Below, in pieces: positions 11,431 to 21,892 of a stretch of 64,000 bases of DNA. The first letter of the stretch is position 1. The number at the start of each line of letters is the position of its first letter. The DNA comes from Bryoerythrophyllum caledonicum. Lineage: Eukaryota; Streptophyta; Bryopsida; Pottiales; Pottiaceae. Below the pieces are notes generated by a model. It saw only the letters and a program-made list of their open reading frames with translations. It was not told the DNA's origin and searched no databases. Location: positions 17,418,867-17,482,866 of the forward strand of contig OZ020523.1 of NCBI GenBank assembly GCA_963971425.1, written 5' to 3'. Position numbers and translations under genes: made by a program.

Positions 11431-12588
11431 TATATTAAGCATCCTAGGATGCGCCATAGCAACGGGATCAACCAAAGGGTTGTCAGGAGTAGGAGGGGTT
11501 GAAGGTGGTGAGGATAATGAGGACCTGCTAGAGGTAGAATTAACAGAAGAAGTGTCAGAAGGAGAAGTCCTCCCAGAAGTATCTGAGGAATGTCCAGCTG
11601 GACTCTCTACTCGTGATGGTGGTTCTGAGTGTTCTTCTTCTTCTTCAACACTCTTAAGTTTACTTTCAACTCCTTTAGGTTCACTTTGCCCACTTACTTC
11701 AAACTCCTCCTCGTTAATAAGATTATACTTAACCTCGTCTTCCTCCGCACCAGATTGGTCAATCTCGTCTTGTATGTCAAAGTTTAAGGTAGTAGGTCTA
11801 AGGATTTGACTAAATGCTTCTAACACTTCCTTACGAAACTCATGTTTGTCTTCCTCATTTTCCAATGTTCTGGCATTAAGAAAGTGGTCAATAGATTCTT
11901 TTGCTTCACTATGAGTGAATATTGGTGTTTCTAATTTGGACTCAAATCTTTGAGCAAAAGGACTTGGATAGAGAGTCTCAAAGTCTGTTTGGTTTGAGGA
12001 GTTACCTACTTCGTAGGTATGATCAATTGTTAAGGAGTTTGGTATGGGGGTTCTAAACAATTGTTCTAACTCATCAAGTTGTTGATCGTGAACGTTAAGT
12101 ATACCTTGATTAAGTTTTTCATCTACTTCTTCCCCCTCTGAGGATCCTTCCTTTTCTAAGAAGTTAAACCAAGCTTTCTCGCTTTGGGTCTCTCAATTTT
12201 CTACTTTTGGGCTATCTGAACAACAATAGTGAGTGGTATATTTTTTCTTTTTTCTTTTTCCTATATATTCCTTTCTAGGAGTTTTTAATGCCGCGAGTAC
12301 CAACTCTTCTTGAGTAAACTGTGGCTTCTTTGATTCTGACTGAGGAGAATTTGGAGGGTCGGGCAGTGTCTTATGTGTTTTCTCCCTTTTAATTTGTCCC
12401 TATGCCTTTGCTAAGGCTTTTTCTAATTCATCATTTAATTTGAATGGAGAAGGAGTTGTAGCAGTGTTAAAGGTAGGATTGTGTACTCCCAATACTATAG
12501 AGGGTTGTTTTTTCTCTGCCCTTTTTTTAAAACGTTGAGCTCTCTCAACTTTTTGTTTTTCTCTTTTCTCTTTGTCTTTTTCTGACAT
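11421..12588 (-). pseudogene. Gypsy gag N-terminal region
   Basis: The start is taken at ATG 12588, which opens a Lys/Arg/Glu-rich N-terminus (MSEKDKEKREKQKVERAQRF). The frame continues leftward through two stops, TAG 12402-12400 and TGA 12195-12193, into an acidic and then Ser/Thr/Pro-rich region. It ends with MAHPRMLNIAPF at the edge of the nested element. The first stop fits CAG and the second CGA or TGG as ancestor. It is in the same frame as the capsid segment beyond the insertion. Confidence 0.65.
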
Positions 12589-12654
12589 TAGTAATCCCCA
12601 TAGAGTTTTTATCTTAATTTTAATTTCAATTTTTGATTTTTTATGTTTAGACTT

Positions 12655-12933
12655 TTAATTTAAGCAAAGATAAATAGCCTCCTCTGAAAGATTCATTTCC
12701 TTAACATCTTCATGGATATGCCTAGGATAACTTAAGATAGTCAAGAGCTCTCCCATCTCCTCAGCACTCACCCAATGACTTAACTGTCCGAGTAATCCGT
12801 CTATCCCGTCCTCAAATATTTTTAACTCTTTCCTATCATTATGTACAAGAGTTTTATAACGTTGAACTTTGGTTATTATGCGTCTTATTATTCTAGACCT
12901 TCTACTCAGAGGACTCTCCCATGGTTGTTCCAT
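12655..12933 (-). CDS. Gypsy leader ORF 3 (92 aa, unknown)
   Basis: A small basic protein starting MEQPWESPLSRRSRIIRR, with a helical, Leu- and Glu-rich second half. Its ATG overlaps the end of leader ORF 2 by 32 bases in another frame. It lies between the primer-binding site and gag. No family is recognised. Position and close packing suggest it belongs to the retroelement. Confidence 0.4.
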   Translation of the reverse strand: MEQPWESPLSRRSRIIRRIITKVQRYKTLVHNDRKELKIFEDGIDGLLGQLSHWVSAEEMGELLTILSYPRHIHEDVKEMNLSEEAIYLCLN

Positions 12934-13219
12934 AAAGAATTTGGTAATGATACCAAGTTGTTAGGGTAAAATTTTCTATTTTTATCATTAATGGTAAAGG
13001 TTCAATAATTAATTCCCTCGGATATTTAAATTTTCTTAAAAGACCATTAATGATATCAATCCTCTTTTTTGAATTTTTATTATTTTCCTTAATTTTTTCT
13101 ATCTCCTTCCCCAAAAGGTTAAATAATTTCAATTCATTATACTTAATTTTTTCATAGATTATTAACAATCTTTTCAACCTAGTTCTTAAGTCCTTAGATG
13201 TTTCATTTTCAAAATTCAT
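12902..13219 (-). CDS. Gypsy leader ORF 2 (105 aa, unknown)
   Basis: A Lys-, Leu- and Ile-rich helical protein, probably coiled coil (KELRTRLKRLL-like spacing in the first 50 residues). Its ATG at 13219 comes three bases after the stop of leader ORF 1 (TAA TCA ATG), an arrangement that fits re-initiation. No family is recognised. Confidence 0.4.
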   Translation of the reverse strand: MNFENETSKDLRTRLKRLLIIYEKIKYNELKLFNLLGKEIEKIKENNKNSKKRIDIINGLLRKFKYPRELIIEPLPLMIKIENFTLTTWYHYQILYGTTMGESSE

Positions 13220-13222
13220 TGA

Positions 13223-13717
13223 TTAAAGACATAATAAATCAAAAGCTATAATCACGGGAAGTTCTGGGTCTTTAGACAAGAAATCTGGAAAGAACACCTT
13301 ACTTTGGAAGTTAAGTTTACTATAAATAAAGATATAAGTTTCTTTATCAAACTTAAATCCGTTCCAAGTTCCAATACCTTTAGAAATTAAAGGTTGGGAT
13401 TGAAGTTTTAATCTACCGTATTGAGCAAAAAAAAATTGTAGTTGGTATTTCAAATACAATGTCTTTTTCTTGACAATTACTTCGTTAAATCCTTCACCTT
13501 TATTCCACACTTTATTTAAAATTATTTGTTTAATTTCTATCAGTAATTGTTCAAACTTTTCCTTAAAGTTTCTATCAATTTTTAGGTGTGCCCCATAAAA
13601 TTGAAAACCTTGACCATAATATGCACCTCTATAAACACGATATAGGGCGCTAAATAAATATGGTCCTTTGAAGAAGTCACTTAGACTTTCTTCATTAATT
13701 TCCCATGGAAAAGACAT
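13223..13717 (-). CDS. Gypsy leader ORF 1 (164 aa, unknown)
   Basis: This is the first ORF after the primer-binding site, starting MSFPWEINEESLSDFFKG. It is rich in aromatic residues (Phe, Tyr, Trp) and Lys. No membrane segment or catalytic motif is clear. Ogre elements are known to carry an extra ORF before gag, so an element-specific accessory protein is plausible. The AT-rich codon use matches the rest of the element. Confidence 0.45.
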   Translation of the reverse strand: MSFPWEINEESLSDFFKGPYLFSALYRVYRGAYYGQGFQFYGAHLKIDRNFKEKFEQLLIEIKQIILNKVWNKGEGFNEVIVKKKTLYLKYQLQFFFAQYGRLKLQSQPLISKGIGTWNGFKFDKETYIFIYSKLNFQSKVFFPDFLSKDPELPVIIAFDLLCL

Positions 13718-13917
13718 GTTCTCCTAACTTTTTCTCCCATGGGTTCTCACACTAGGTATGTCCAATTCACTTTTGGATCAAATCCTTAATTTTTGTATTT
13801 TTTATAATGAACCTCCTTGTTCATTAATACACTTTAATTCACAGTAATACTTAAGTATTCAACGTAATTAATGACAACTTTCTTTGATTAAAAACTACTC
13901 AACACTTGGCGGTACCA

Positions 13918-13936
13918 TCCCCAGCATGGTCGCCAA
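13918..13936 (-). promoter_or_regulatory. Primer-binding site, tRNA-Arg-like
   Basis: Just inside the candidate LTR end, the minus strand reads TGGCGACCATGCTGGGGA. It is complementary to a tRNA 3' end of the form ...GGTCGCCA. Plant tRNA-Arg species end in (G)TCGCCA, and Ogre elements use tRNA-Arg primers. The exact tRNA is inferred, not matched. Confidence 0.6.
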
Positions 13937-13941
13937 AAAAA

Positions 13942-15729
13942 TGTAATCGTGAAATTTCACCTTCGCAAAACACCCAAGACTCACACAAGTCTATCCTTGA
14001 TTCTAAATTCTTCCCGGGATGGTCTAGCGTCAACCATTAAGTAGTTTGTCTTTAATTATAGGTCAAAAAGCTATCTTTCCATTGAAATATTTAAGTTTAT
14101 GCACTCGTTTTTAGGGAATTAAGCCTTAAAATATATCACCCTTAACATTCCACTCTTAAAGTATTAATCCCAAGGATTTAAGTGCTTAGGTAGAGCCTTG
14201 CTCCTCCAAAGAGCCTTGCTCTTGAGTTAACTATGAATATGCACGTTTGTTAGTTTCCTATACTTTTGCCATCTTCGGCTCTAGGATACTATCCATTGCA
14301 CTCATGGTTGATTCCTTAATTCATTCCGTTTAGAATTCACGAACTTACCTCGTGCAATTCGCTCCACTTCTCACGTACATCCCACGATTCACATACTCAC
14401 GTACTTATCACAAGTGTTAGTCTCGAACAACACACAAGTTAGATTAAGCCTCTAAATATTTCTACTCTAAGTCCGGACTTAAGTCTAACCTATCTATTAG
14501 TCCTTAACACTTAAATACAAAAAGAGTATCTTCACTCTTACACTTGCATGACTTAAGTTCTGTAACTCAGACTTAAGTTTTCCATCACTCTAGACTTAAG
14601 TTTTCCCTCACTCAGACTTAAGTCCTTACTCACTGTAGACTTAAGTCCTAACACTCAGACTTAAGTCCTATTCCACTGTAGACTTAAGTCCTGTCATTCA
14701 TACTTAAGTCCTTCCTAACTCTGGACTTAAGTTTTGTTGTTTATACATGCACAAGACTCCCGTCTTATGACTTAATACTTAAGTTTCCACACCTGAACTT
14801 AAGTATTTCATCAATTACTTATGCATTCCTCACATTAATGCGTTAAGTTTTCTTACTCCAAATTAATTTCTAAATGCCTTACATATACTTAGAATTATTA
14901 CATTAATATTCACAATGTCACTTTGACATAGTTAGGATCTTCCCTAACTTTATCTCTTGAAGTTTTAATTACTTAAGTATTCATATTTCACTCATATGTA
15001 ATACATTAAATTTAATTCATCAACACACACACACAATTTCATGTCATATAATTAATTAGGATAGTATCCTAATTTTTACAATGAAGATCTAAATAAATAA
15101 TTAATGTATTTATGCATAGGAATTTATTCACAATTAATACCTCATGCATCCAATTGCATTTACAAAACACAATATCAAATTTATTCAATGAAGTTCAAAT
15201 ATTATTGTAATTATACATATGATTCAAGTCACACACAAGACTCTACACACGCAAATTCAATAATAATTATATATTAATAATTTCACACATCACATAATAC
15301 TCTTACAACATAAGAGATTTCTTCAATTACTAGCTTTTCCACCTAAGCTAGAGCTCACTCCAACCTTCCTCCAAGGAATTTCTATGGTAATGGCCAAGAA
15401 TGCTAAAAATTCAAGCTAGTCATTCTACTCAAACCCAAGAGGCACACCTCTTGGAAAAACGGTTTTGCCTATAATTAACCATTGAGATTAATTCCACTAA
15501 ATCCTCACATCTATTCATATCTAGATATGAAAGGGCACACCCTTCCCAAAGGGTGCGAGTTCAACCCTTTTCCCATTAATCCTTCTATCTTAGATATGAA
15601 GAGGTACTTTTCAATTAATTAAGTACTTAATGTAAACTTAATCATTAATTATTTAATTCTCCATATATCTACAACCCTTTTTACACTTAATTTTCTGAAA
15701 AAAGCTATTTTTAGGATTTAGGCTCTACA
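13942..15729 (-). repeat. Candidate 5' LTR of the gypsy element
   Basis: The inner boundary is set by the primer site. The minus strand LTR would run from TGTAGAGCC at 15729 to CGATTACA at 13942, giving the expected TGTA...TACA ends and about 1.79 kb. Between about 14470 and 14740 lie seven to eight degenerate copies of a CAGACTTAAGTCC-type unit spaced about 25-30 bp. The outer boundary is uncertain because no second LTR is available for comparison. Confidence 0.5.
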
Positions 15730-16404
15730 ATTATTTTCCTACATACTGTCAAAAAAAAGTTTTCGTCTTTAGTGAAAAATAGCATACCAACCCAAGTCAA
15801 ACATTTTCACACATTGTCACTCATTGTCGGGCGAGGTACCAAAAAAACTTCTTCTTTTCCACATAAAACCTAGAGATCTTCATATTTTTCACTTTTAATT
15901 TTTTCCACAACAATATGTAATGTAAAATTTCTTATTAACCATTCCGACTATCAATCAAAAACATATTAAGTTCAAAAAAAATTAAAGTGTGAATTAACAA
16001 ATTTCGAGCCTCCACTCCTTGCACACTTGTTTTGAATATGCTACACCCCGTCTCTACCTCTAAAAATTGGTGTGTAAGGAGCTAACATCATGCTTAACAA
16101 GATGGTAATAGATTTAGACCTTGTGTTGTGAAATTTTTTGACACCAAGTGAAGTCAAAGTCAGCTGATCCACTAAACGCAGGGAAGAAAATGAACCATTT
16201 TCTTGACTTCAAACACTATAATCTTTCAATCCGTGCGGTCAAAGTTTATGAAATTTTGTACATGTATTACTTAATAAGCCTTTATTGAGATCCTATGGTC
16301 AGAACTAAAAATCAAAGTTTTTGTTTCCTTCTTTATTCATTGCACTAGAATCCAACAATTTTGAAGAGTGTTTGGTGTAAAATTGTCTTGGTACCTTAGG
16401 GGTT
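15730..16404 (-). repeat. Dispersed repeat family 1, copy A
   Basis: The reverse complement matches stretches at about 40310-40625, 41390-42560, 42880-43530 and 55650-55890. Shared landmarks include the 'caccaatttttag...gtgtagcatat' segment, 'tagtggatcagcagactttgacttc', and 'gacaatgtgtgaaaatgtttgacttgggttaatatgc'-type words. No coding capacity. This copy is uninterrupted at the site TTAAGCATG, which serves as an empty-site reference for an insertion in copy C. Confidence 0.75.
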
Positions 16405-16605
16405 AAAGCATGGAGGAGAATTTGTAGCTGGATCCACTGGATACAAGCCACCGTTAACCCAAAGATCAATGTGAGTTTCACGTGCTGCCCTCCTTGTTGC
16501 AAAATTTGCACGACTATCTTGATTTTCTAAGAGCACTCCTCTCTTGATAATTGGAGCATACCTAGAATTCAACTTCACCTGAGGAATATAACTACTATTG
16601 TTGGT

Positions 16606-16649
16606 ATTTGTAACGTCCCTTAGTGCCATGCTGAAGGGACGTTACAAAT
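16606..16649. repeat. Perfect 16-bp inverted repeat with 12-nt loop
   Basis: Arms ATTTGTAACGTCCCTT (16606-16621) and its exact complement (16634-16649) surround AGTGCCATGCTG. It could form a stable hairpin. It may be the joined ends of an excised or very small inverted-repeat element. Confidence 0.85.
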
Positions 16650-17892
16650 CATGCACAACTAAAGCTCACAAGAAAGTTTCAATTGAAGAGTGAATCTAGG
16701 ACACATAATACGACGTCTATACTTTAGGCCATTTACATGAAATGGTTCCTGATTTTTGGAGTTGAAGCAACTTGAAGAATTTCTTCATGGAAACCACCAC
16801 TTAATCACTTGTTCAGTTAGAAATGAAGTTAGAAGTGATGTTACTTAGTAGCAATCTAACGATTGAGGAAAGAAATTTTTGTCATGATTCAAGTAATTTG
16901 AATTCAACTCTTGAGTCTTAACTGATCTACTCTTGGCATTTGGAACTTTTCTCTCACTATACTATATGAAATTCTTCTTCAGGTTTTCAATTAATTTTAG
17001 GAGAAAACTTCACTTAACACTACAATGCAAGAAGTGAATCACCAAACAAAGCACTAGACTTGACCACGGACAGCGTGAAAACAAGAACTTTGATCGGAGC
17101 AAAAACTTTGCTGCAGCAGGAAAATTAAAGGCAACAATTCTACAAGATGTAACCTCATTAGAAGTTCTCCGCAAACAACACATATGGTTTGTATCAACAA
17201 TGAAGGTTACGGTGAAGGAATACAAGCAAACCCCTACACGACAGACAAAGTGAAAATAAAACTAGCTTTGATCCATGCAAGGAGGCTGTGCTGCAGCAAA
17301 ATTCAAGGAATAGACTGAAAGTTAAGGAATACTTGGGGCATCCAAAAACACGCCACATCCCACATATCACATGTCTTCCCGCCACTTCACATTTCTCCTT
17401 CCCACCCTACTAACATCTTGTTGGCATATTATACTAATATTTAATTTGTACACTAAGGCCTTGTCGGCGTATTTTACTAACATTCACTTAGTACACTAGT
17501 GCCTTGTTGGCATAATATACTACTATTTCCTTTGCACAGTAGGTTGACTTTGAAGTTAAAAACTCATTTTGGCAAGTACAACTGCTGATCTTCTGATTAT
17601 AATATTTTTAGAAAGGACAACATTAATTCCAATCACGAATAAAATAGACTTAACTGACTGCTGCCACGATGGCCAGAAAGGCCAACATGGCCTTGCCCCA
17701 AATGCCACGACATGTACATTGTTGTACCATACACTGGTACATTGTGCCTGATAATGATGCCCATGAGGCTGCCCCGAGCTGAGTCATTGCTGCCCATGCG
17801 TCCTTGGCGCCGAATCTAACCTGCCCGACTTGGCCTTGCAGGGCCTTTTGGAGACCCCAAAACTTCTCTAATGTGTATTCCCGCAGTTTTGA
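16650..17892. other. Non-coding spacer with a 43-bp tandem repeat
   Basis: No credible gene. At 17418-17545 there are three degenerate copies of a CTTGTTGGCATATTATACTAA-type unit with periods of 42-43 bp. Confidence 0.6.
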
Positions 17893-18372
17893 TTGGAGAC
17901 TAACTGTGATGAACTGTTCGTTTTGTACCTGAAGACGTTGAGACATCATTTCTATGTCACCAAGCAAGTGAATGCAGGCTCGAAGGATGAGCCTGTGATG
18001 GTTCAAGTTGATCCTATGCTTGATGCCTGCACGTTATGGCTACAAACATCGTTATTTAAGTTGACGATGAAGTCGAATTGCCATTAGGCGATGGAGGAAC
18101 CGAGAGAAGTAAACTCGGTGACGAAGTTGTGGGAGAAGGTTGGCCAAAACGGCCTGATGCTAAGCCGCTTATCTGAGTTTTTGAAACTCACTAACATTGC
18201 GATTTTTGCGGTGCTTGGAAGTGTTGAAGACGAGCGGACCTTCTCCACTCTAGGATTTATGAAATCCAAAGTGCGGAACCACTTGGGCGGTCATTTGGAC
18301 ACATGTGTGAAGCTCTTTGCGCAACCATTCTGTGATCAGGAACCGTTTCCATACTCGGTAGCCATCACATAG
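17893..18372 (+). pseudogene. hAT transposase remnant (C-terminal dimerisation region)
   Basis: One frame runs from 17893 to the TAG after 18372, with an internal TAG at 18085-18087. The last third carries the hAT dimerisation signature: SVEDERTFSTLGFMKSKVRNHL (the ERxFSxLxxxKxxxRN pattern), preceded by a hydrophobic helix. Upstream catalytic parts are not visible, so only the 3' end of the element is left. No terminal repeats were found. Confidence 0.65.
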
Positions 18373-19219
18373 TGGAGTGAAGCTCGCCAACAGTTCGGTG
18401 TAGACATGTGATCCTAACCTCTATTTCCATGATGTAAGCAAGTTTTGGCTTGAGATTTTATCTACAATTACTAATTAGGTGTGAGGTGGGGAGGACTGAT
18501 TGTTGCGACGGGCAGGGCCTTCTTGGTGGAGGTTCGATTCCTCCAATCAATATGGTTGCATGACATCCTTGTTTGCATGATTGTTGTTCTTTGCATGTTT
18601 GCATCTTGAGCAACTTTGTGTTCTCTAAGTTCTGTCAATGTGTTTTCTTTGTATGATTGAGCACTATGTTGTTTGAATTGGCGAAACTTGTACGATGATG
18701 GTCATATGTCGCCACAATGGCACATGTTATCTTCAACCACATCGCCAAAACAGAGATCATTTGTTCAGGAAAGTCGCCACATGAGCTACCGTGAAGCATG
18801 GAAGGAGCCTAACGAATTCACTATTCAGCTGACACTTGAAAACTTAGTGTGGCCAGTGTAGTAACTACGTATTCATGGTGGATCGCCATATTCATTTAAT
18901 TAAGACATTTTAGAGTCTCAAACGAGTGACTTTGAACTCGACAGTAGTAAGAATGGAAGTCTTGAACTATGTGAAAGGTCTCAATTTAATGAATATGGCC
19001 ATGTGGGAGCCACAATTCCTTACCGCACATTCACAACGAATTGCCAAACATCATCAAACGGTCGGTTGGTGTGTAGCCACTCGCGCTACATACGGTTTTG
19101 TGAAAAAAAATCGCTGCTAGTCAGTGTGAGCGTGAAAGTCGAGATATTATATCAGTTGCTCCGAAGTAGAAAAGCCAGTCAATGTAGGCAAGGTAAACAT
19201 GATTTTAAGGAATGCGAAG
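18373..19219. other. Spacer with a tRNA-like T-arm
   Basis: No gene recognised. At 18528-18544 the sequence GGAGGTTCGATTCCTCC is a perfect T-arm. The following AATCAAT (18545-18551) pairs with ACTGATT (18495-18501) at six of seven positions. Only 26 bases separate the 5' strand from the T-arm, too few for both D and anticodon arms, so it is at best a deleted tRNA or SINE remnant. Confidence 0.35.
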
Positions 19220-19221
19220 TA

Positions 19222-19640
19222 ACGTCAAAATACCTTAAACCGACACTTTAGTGATTCTGTGTTTCAAAAGTTGAGATTTAATTGGAAAAAAAATATGCTT
19301 GGATAGAGAAATAAGGTTCTGATTCGTGAGAGAAAAAAAATTTGAAAACAACGTTGTAGATTGTGAGAAAAAAGAAAGAAAGTGGGTTTCCTCCAATCAA
19401 CCCTAAAGCGACCAGGTTTAGTGACAAAACCAAACCTTAAAAGCACATTAAACCGTCACCTCTATCCCACCAAACCGCCAGCTCCATCCAGCTCCATCCT
19501 TGCATTCATTGGTGGGCTTGGAATAGACTTGGAATATTTCTGACAGAAATTATGACAAAAAAAAAGAGGAAGAAATCCGGTTTTGACGAGGTCTGCAGGG
19601 TCGCTTCAGGGTTGAGTGTCGGTTTAAGGTATTTTGACGT
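19222..19640. mobile_element. MITE with 26-bp perfect terminal inverted repeats, TA flanks
   Basis: ACGTCAAAATACCTTAAACC... at 19222-19247 is perfectly inverted at 19615-19640, and TA stands on both sides (19220-19221, 19641-19642). The interior of about 370 bp has no coding frame. The TA duplication suggests a Tc1/mariner-type origin, but the termini do not match a family I know. Confidence 0.8.
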
Positions 19641-19911
19641 TATATGATCCCAGTGACGTCAACCAACATGTCACCCAATGCCCATTCTTCTTCTTCTTCG
19701 TCTACCAACAACGGTGTCGGCCCAAGTCAACCAGCAGCTGCACGCGTTGACGCGTAGTTGAGAGGCAATTCCAGTTTCCTTGCTACTAGGATTATCACTG
19801 TAAAGCCACTTCCATTTGTCAGCACTTCACTTGGTTGGGCAGCAGTCAGACTTTGCTTTTAGTATGTATCTTCCAAATTTCAGAAGATGAAGAAATTTCA
19901 CCCAATTTCAT

Positions 19912-20189
19912 CGATTTGACAGGAAACCCCCCACGCTCAGACTTACCAGGTGGTAGAGGAGGTGGTGGGGCCAAAACATGGCCCCTATCTTGTTTTTGGA
20001 TGGGGCCCTAAATTTAGCCAAAGGGGAACCTATAGACTAAATTGGGGCCGTAGGCAGAAATTTTGTTATAGAAAAAGCCAAAAAAAGCCTCTGACCCCCC
20101 AAAATGGGAGGGCCAGAAAAATGAGCCCATACAAATAAGACGGGGCCCCACCTCGGGTAAGCCCGAGCTTGGGGGGTTTCCTGTCCGCG
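19912..20189. mobile_element. MITE with 30-bp terminal inverted repeats and 11-bp target duplication
   Basis: GACAGGAAACCCCCCACGCT... at 19918-19947 is inverted at 20156-20185 with three mismatches. The 11-bp word CCCAATTTCAT occurs at 19901-19911 and 20190-20200, exactly flanking the element. That duplication length fits Mutator-like elements. The interior is non-coding. Confidence 0.75.
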
Positions 20190-20200
20190 CCCAATTTCAT

Positions 20201-20838
20201 GCCATGGCACCTTAATTCATGTTGCAGCTTCACACATTCTTTATCAATTTGGCAGATATGAGCCTAAATTAAAATAATTGCCCGTTGAGCTTGCTAACCA
20301 ATTCTTTTTCTTTTTGCATAGTTTCTTCTGACATGCAAAGTAATTATTTCAAACCTCATCTGGCTTAAAAGAATGGGTTTGGGCGCTCCACCTACTCTCA
20401 CTTCCTCCAGACCTTTTCTCAAAGTGATCCAATTGAACTCCAGTAAGAAGCAAACACAATTTCGCAGATCACTGTACCTAGAGTGACATCAGGAGACCGC
20501 CAATCTGACATCACTTCCACACTTCTCATGTGTGTACCGGCAATCCACACATGCAAGATGTTCATATCCAAAAGCAGAAAGAAGGGGGGGGGGAGCAAGT
20601 AAGATATTGTAGTGTGTCACCAGCACTATGTTTGTCATGTAGCCTAGAAACTGTGGCGCACCGCCGAAGCGTGGTCGGCTCTTGCACAACGCACTGTGCA
20701 GCACACCTAGCACACCAATCTCTTCACATATTTGTACTTTTTTTTAGTACATGTTGCTATGGATTGAATAGTGGCGAGTACGCTAGTTTTAGTGCTAGTA
20801 GTAGGAGTTGCAATAGGACTCACTCTAAGGGCGAATCC
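20201..20838. other. Spacer, nothing recognised
   Basis: No coding frame with a recognisable product, no RNA gene and no clear repeat was found here. Confidence 0.5.
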
Positions 20839-21293
20839 CCATGTAATGCCCGACCCGAATTATCACTGTAGCTTCCCTACTTGCAGAATGTAGGGAATAA
20901 AATGTAGGGCCACTTCCATGCGTCACACCCGTGAGCTATTATAATCAACCTAAGTTTTTGGGTGTTTCCTAGTTGTACCCCAATGACCTTTATTAAGAGA
21001 ATCTGACAAGTCTCACCTTGAAGTTCCCCATGCGTCATTTCTGCTTCAATCTAAAATGAACTAGGGGGGGTTAAACTTGGAGTCGACCTATAGGTGTAAA
21101 GTGATTCTGACACAATCCATGGCACTTTGATTAGTATGTTGGGAGGAAGGGGAGGTTGATGGGCTTGAAATGCGGCTCCACCATGCCTGAGATAATTAGC
21201 TACACCCGATGGTTCTTTTTCGGGTAGGGTGAAAAGTTGGCTACATGGAAGTGACCCGACCCCGTCAGAGATGACGGGTCAGGCATTGCATGG
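20839..21293. mobile_element. Possible inverted-repeat element
   Basis: CCATGTAATGCCCGACCCG (20839-20857) is inverted as CGGGTCAGGCATTGCATGG (about 21275-21293). A second pair, GGGCCACTTCCATG at 20907-20920 and CATGGAAGTGACCC at 21244-21257, lies inside it. No clear target duplication, no coding frame. Class unknown. Confidence 0.45.
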
Positions 21294-21681
21294 AACCATG
21301 CTCTAACATTCATTCTCTCCCTAACTCTTGACCCAACCTAGGCTTTGGCCTTGCCTCGCTGGCCCTGACGAGGCCCGCCTTGTTCTCTTACCTTGCAATA
21401 AAGGCTCCCTTTACTTGTGTAAAAAAATAAAAAATAAAAAAATAGTGGCGAGTACATGGCAGCTTTTTATACATGCGCTTGCTGCAAGCAGTGGACACGC
21501 GTCGGTAATACAGCGCAAACTTGGAAAAATACCTCCACTAGTTCAATAATCAACTAGTTTATTAGGTGGAATAAGGTAACCTCCCTCATTCTGGTGCTAT
21601 CCACTTGATTGTTCCACCTTTTAAACACCTTCCACATGCCCACCAATGTATTCACTTTTCTTTCATTTTTTCCTCTCTACC

Positions 21682-21815
21682 CAAGTACAGCGAACCTGGT
21701 CTTGTCTTCACTTTCATTTTGTATTTTTTAACACAAGTACTGCGAACCTGGTCTTGTCTCCACTTTCATTTTTGTATTCTTTTACACAAGTACAGCGAAC
21801 CTGGTCTTGTCTTCA
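21682..21815 (+). repeat. Three-copy tandem repeat, period 52-53 bp
   Basis: CAAGTACAGCGAACCTGGTC and the following CTTGTCTTCACTTTCATTTT recur from 21682, 21734 and 21787, nearly identical. The third copy is truncated. The flanking sequence at 21545-21600 is a diverged direct repeat of 23258-23310 (ACTAGTTTATT ... GGTAACCTCCC). Confidence 0.85.
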
Positions 21816-21892
21816 CATTTTAATACTATTTAAAGTACATTATGTTCTGAAATGAGCAGTGGTACATGGCAGCTTTCTATGCATGCACCTAA

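Larger units (their letters stand above)
5432..15729 (-). mobile_element. Decayed Ty3/gypsy LTR retrotransposon (Ogre/Tat/Athila-like), 3' LTR not found
   Basis: Order on the minus strand: candidate 5' LTR (15729-13942), primer-binding site (about 13936-13918), three small ORFs (13717-12655), gag (12588-8979), pol (about 9000-5458) and a purine tract AAGAAGGGGGAGGA (about 5445-5432). The pol order is PR-RT-RNase H-integrase, so Ty3/gypsy. The FLDD RT centre with FLDGFSGYNQ, the tRNA-Arg-like primer site and extra ORFs before gag point to the Ogre/Tat/Athila group. The element is dead: five in-frame stops, a frameshift in gag and a nested insertion. No copy of the 5' LTR follows the purine tract, so the 3' LTR is missing, very diverged or outside the window. 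Confidence 0.85.

Noticed and set aside
14470-14740. CAGACTTAAGTCC repeats as a CRISPR-like array
   Set aside because: Units are degenerate, spacers are short and similar, and the setting is a plant LTR.
17650-18006. 118-codon minus-strand frame overlapping the hAT remnant
   Set aside because: No family features; the plus-strand frame joins in register to the hAT dimerisation signature.
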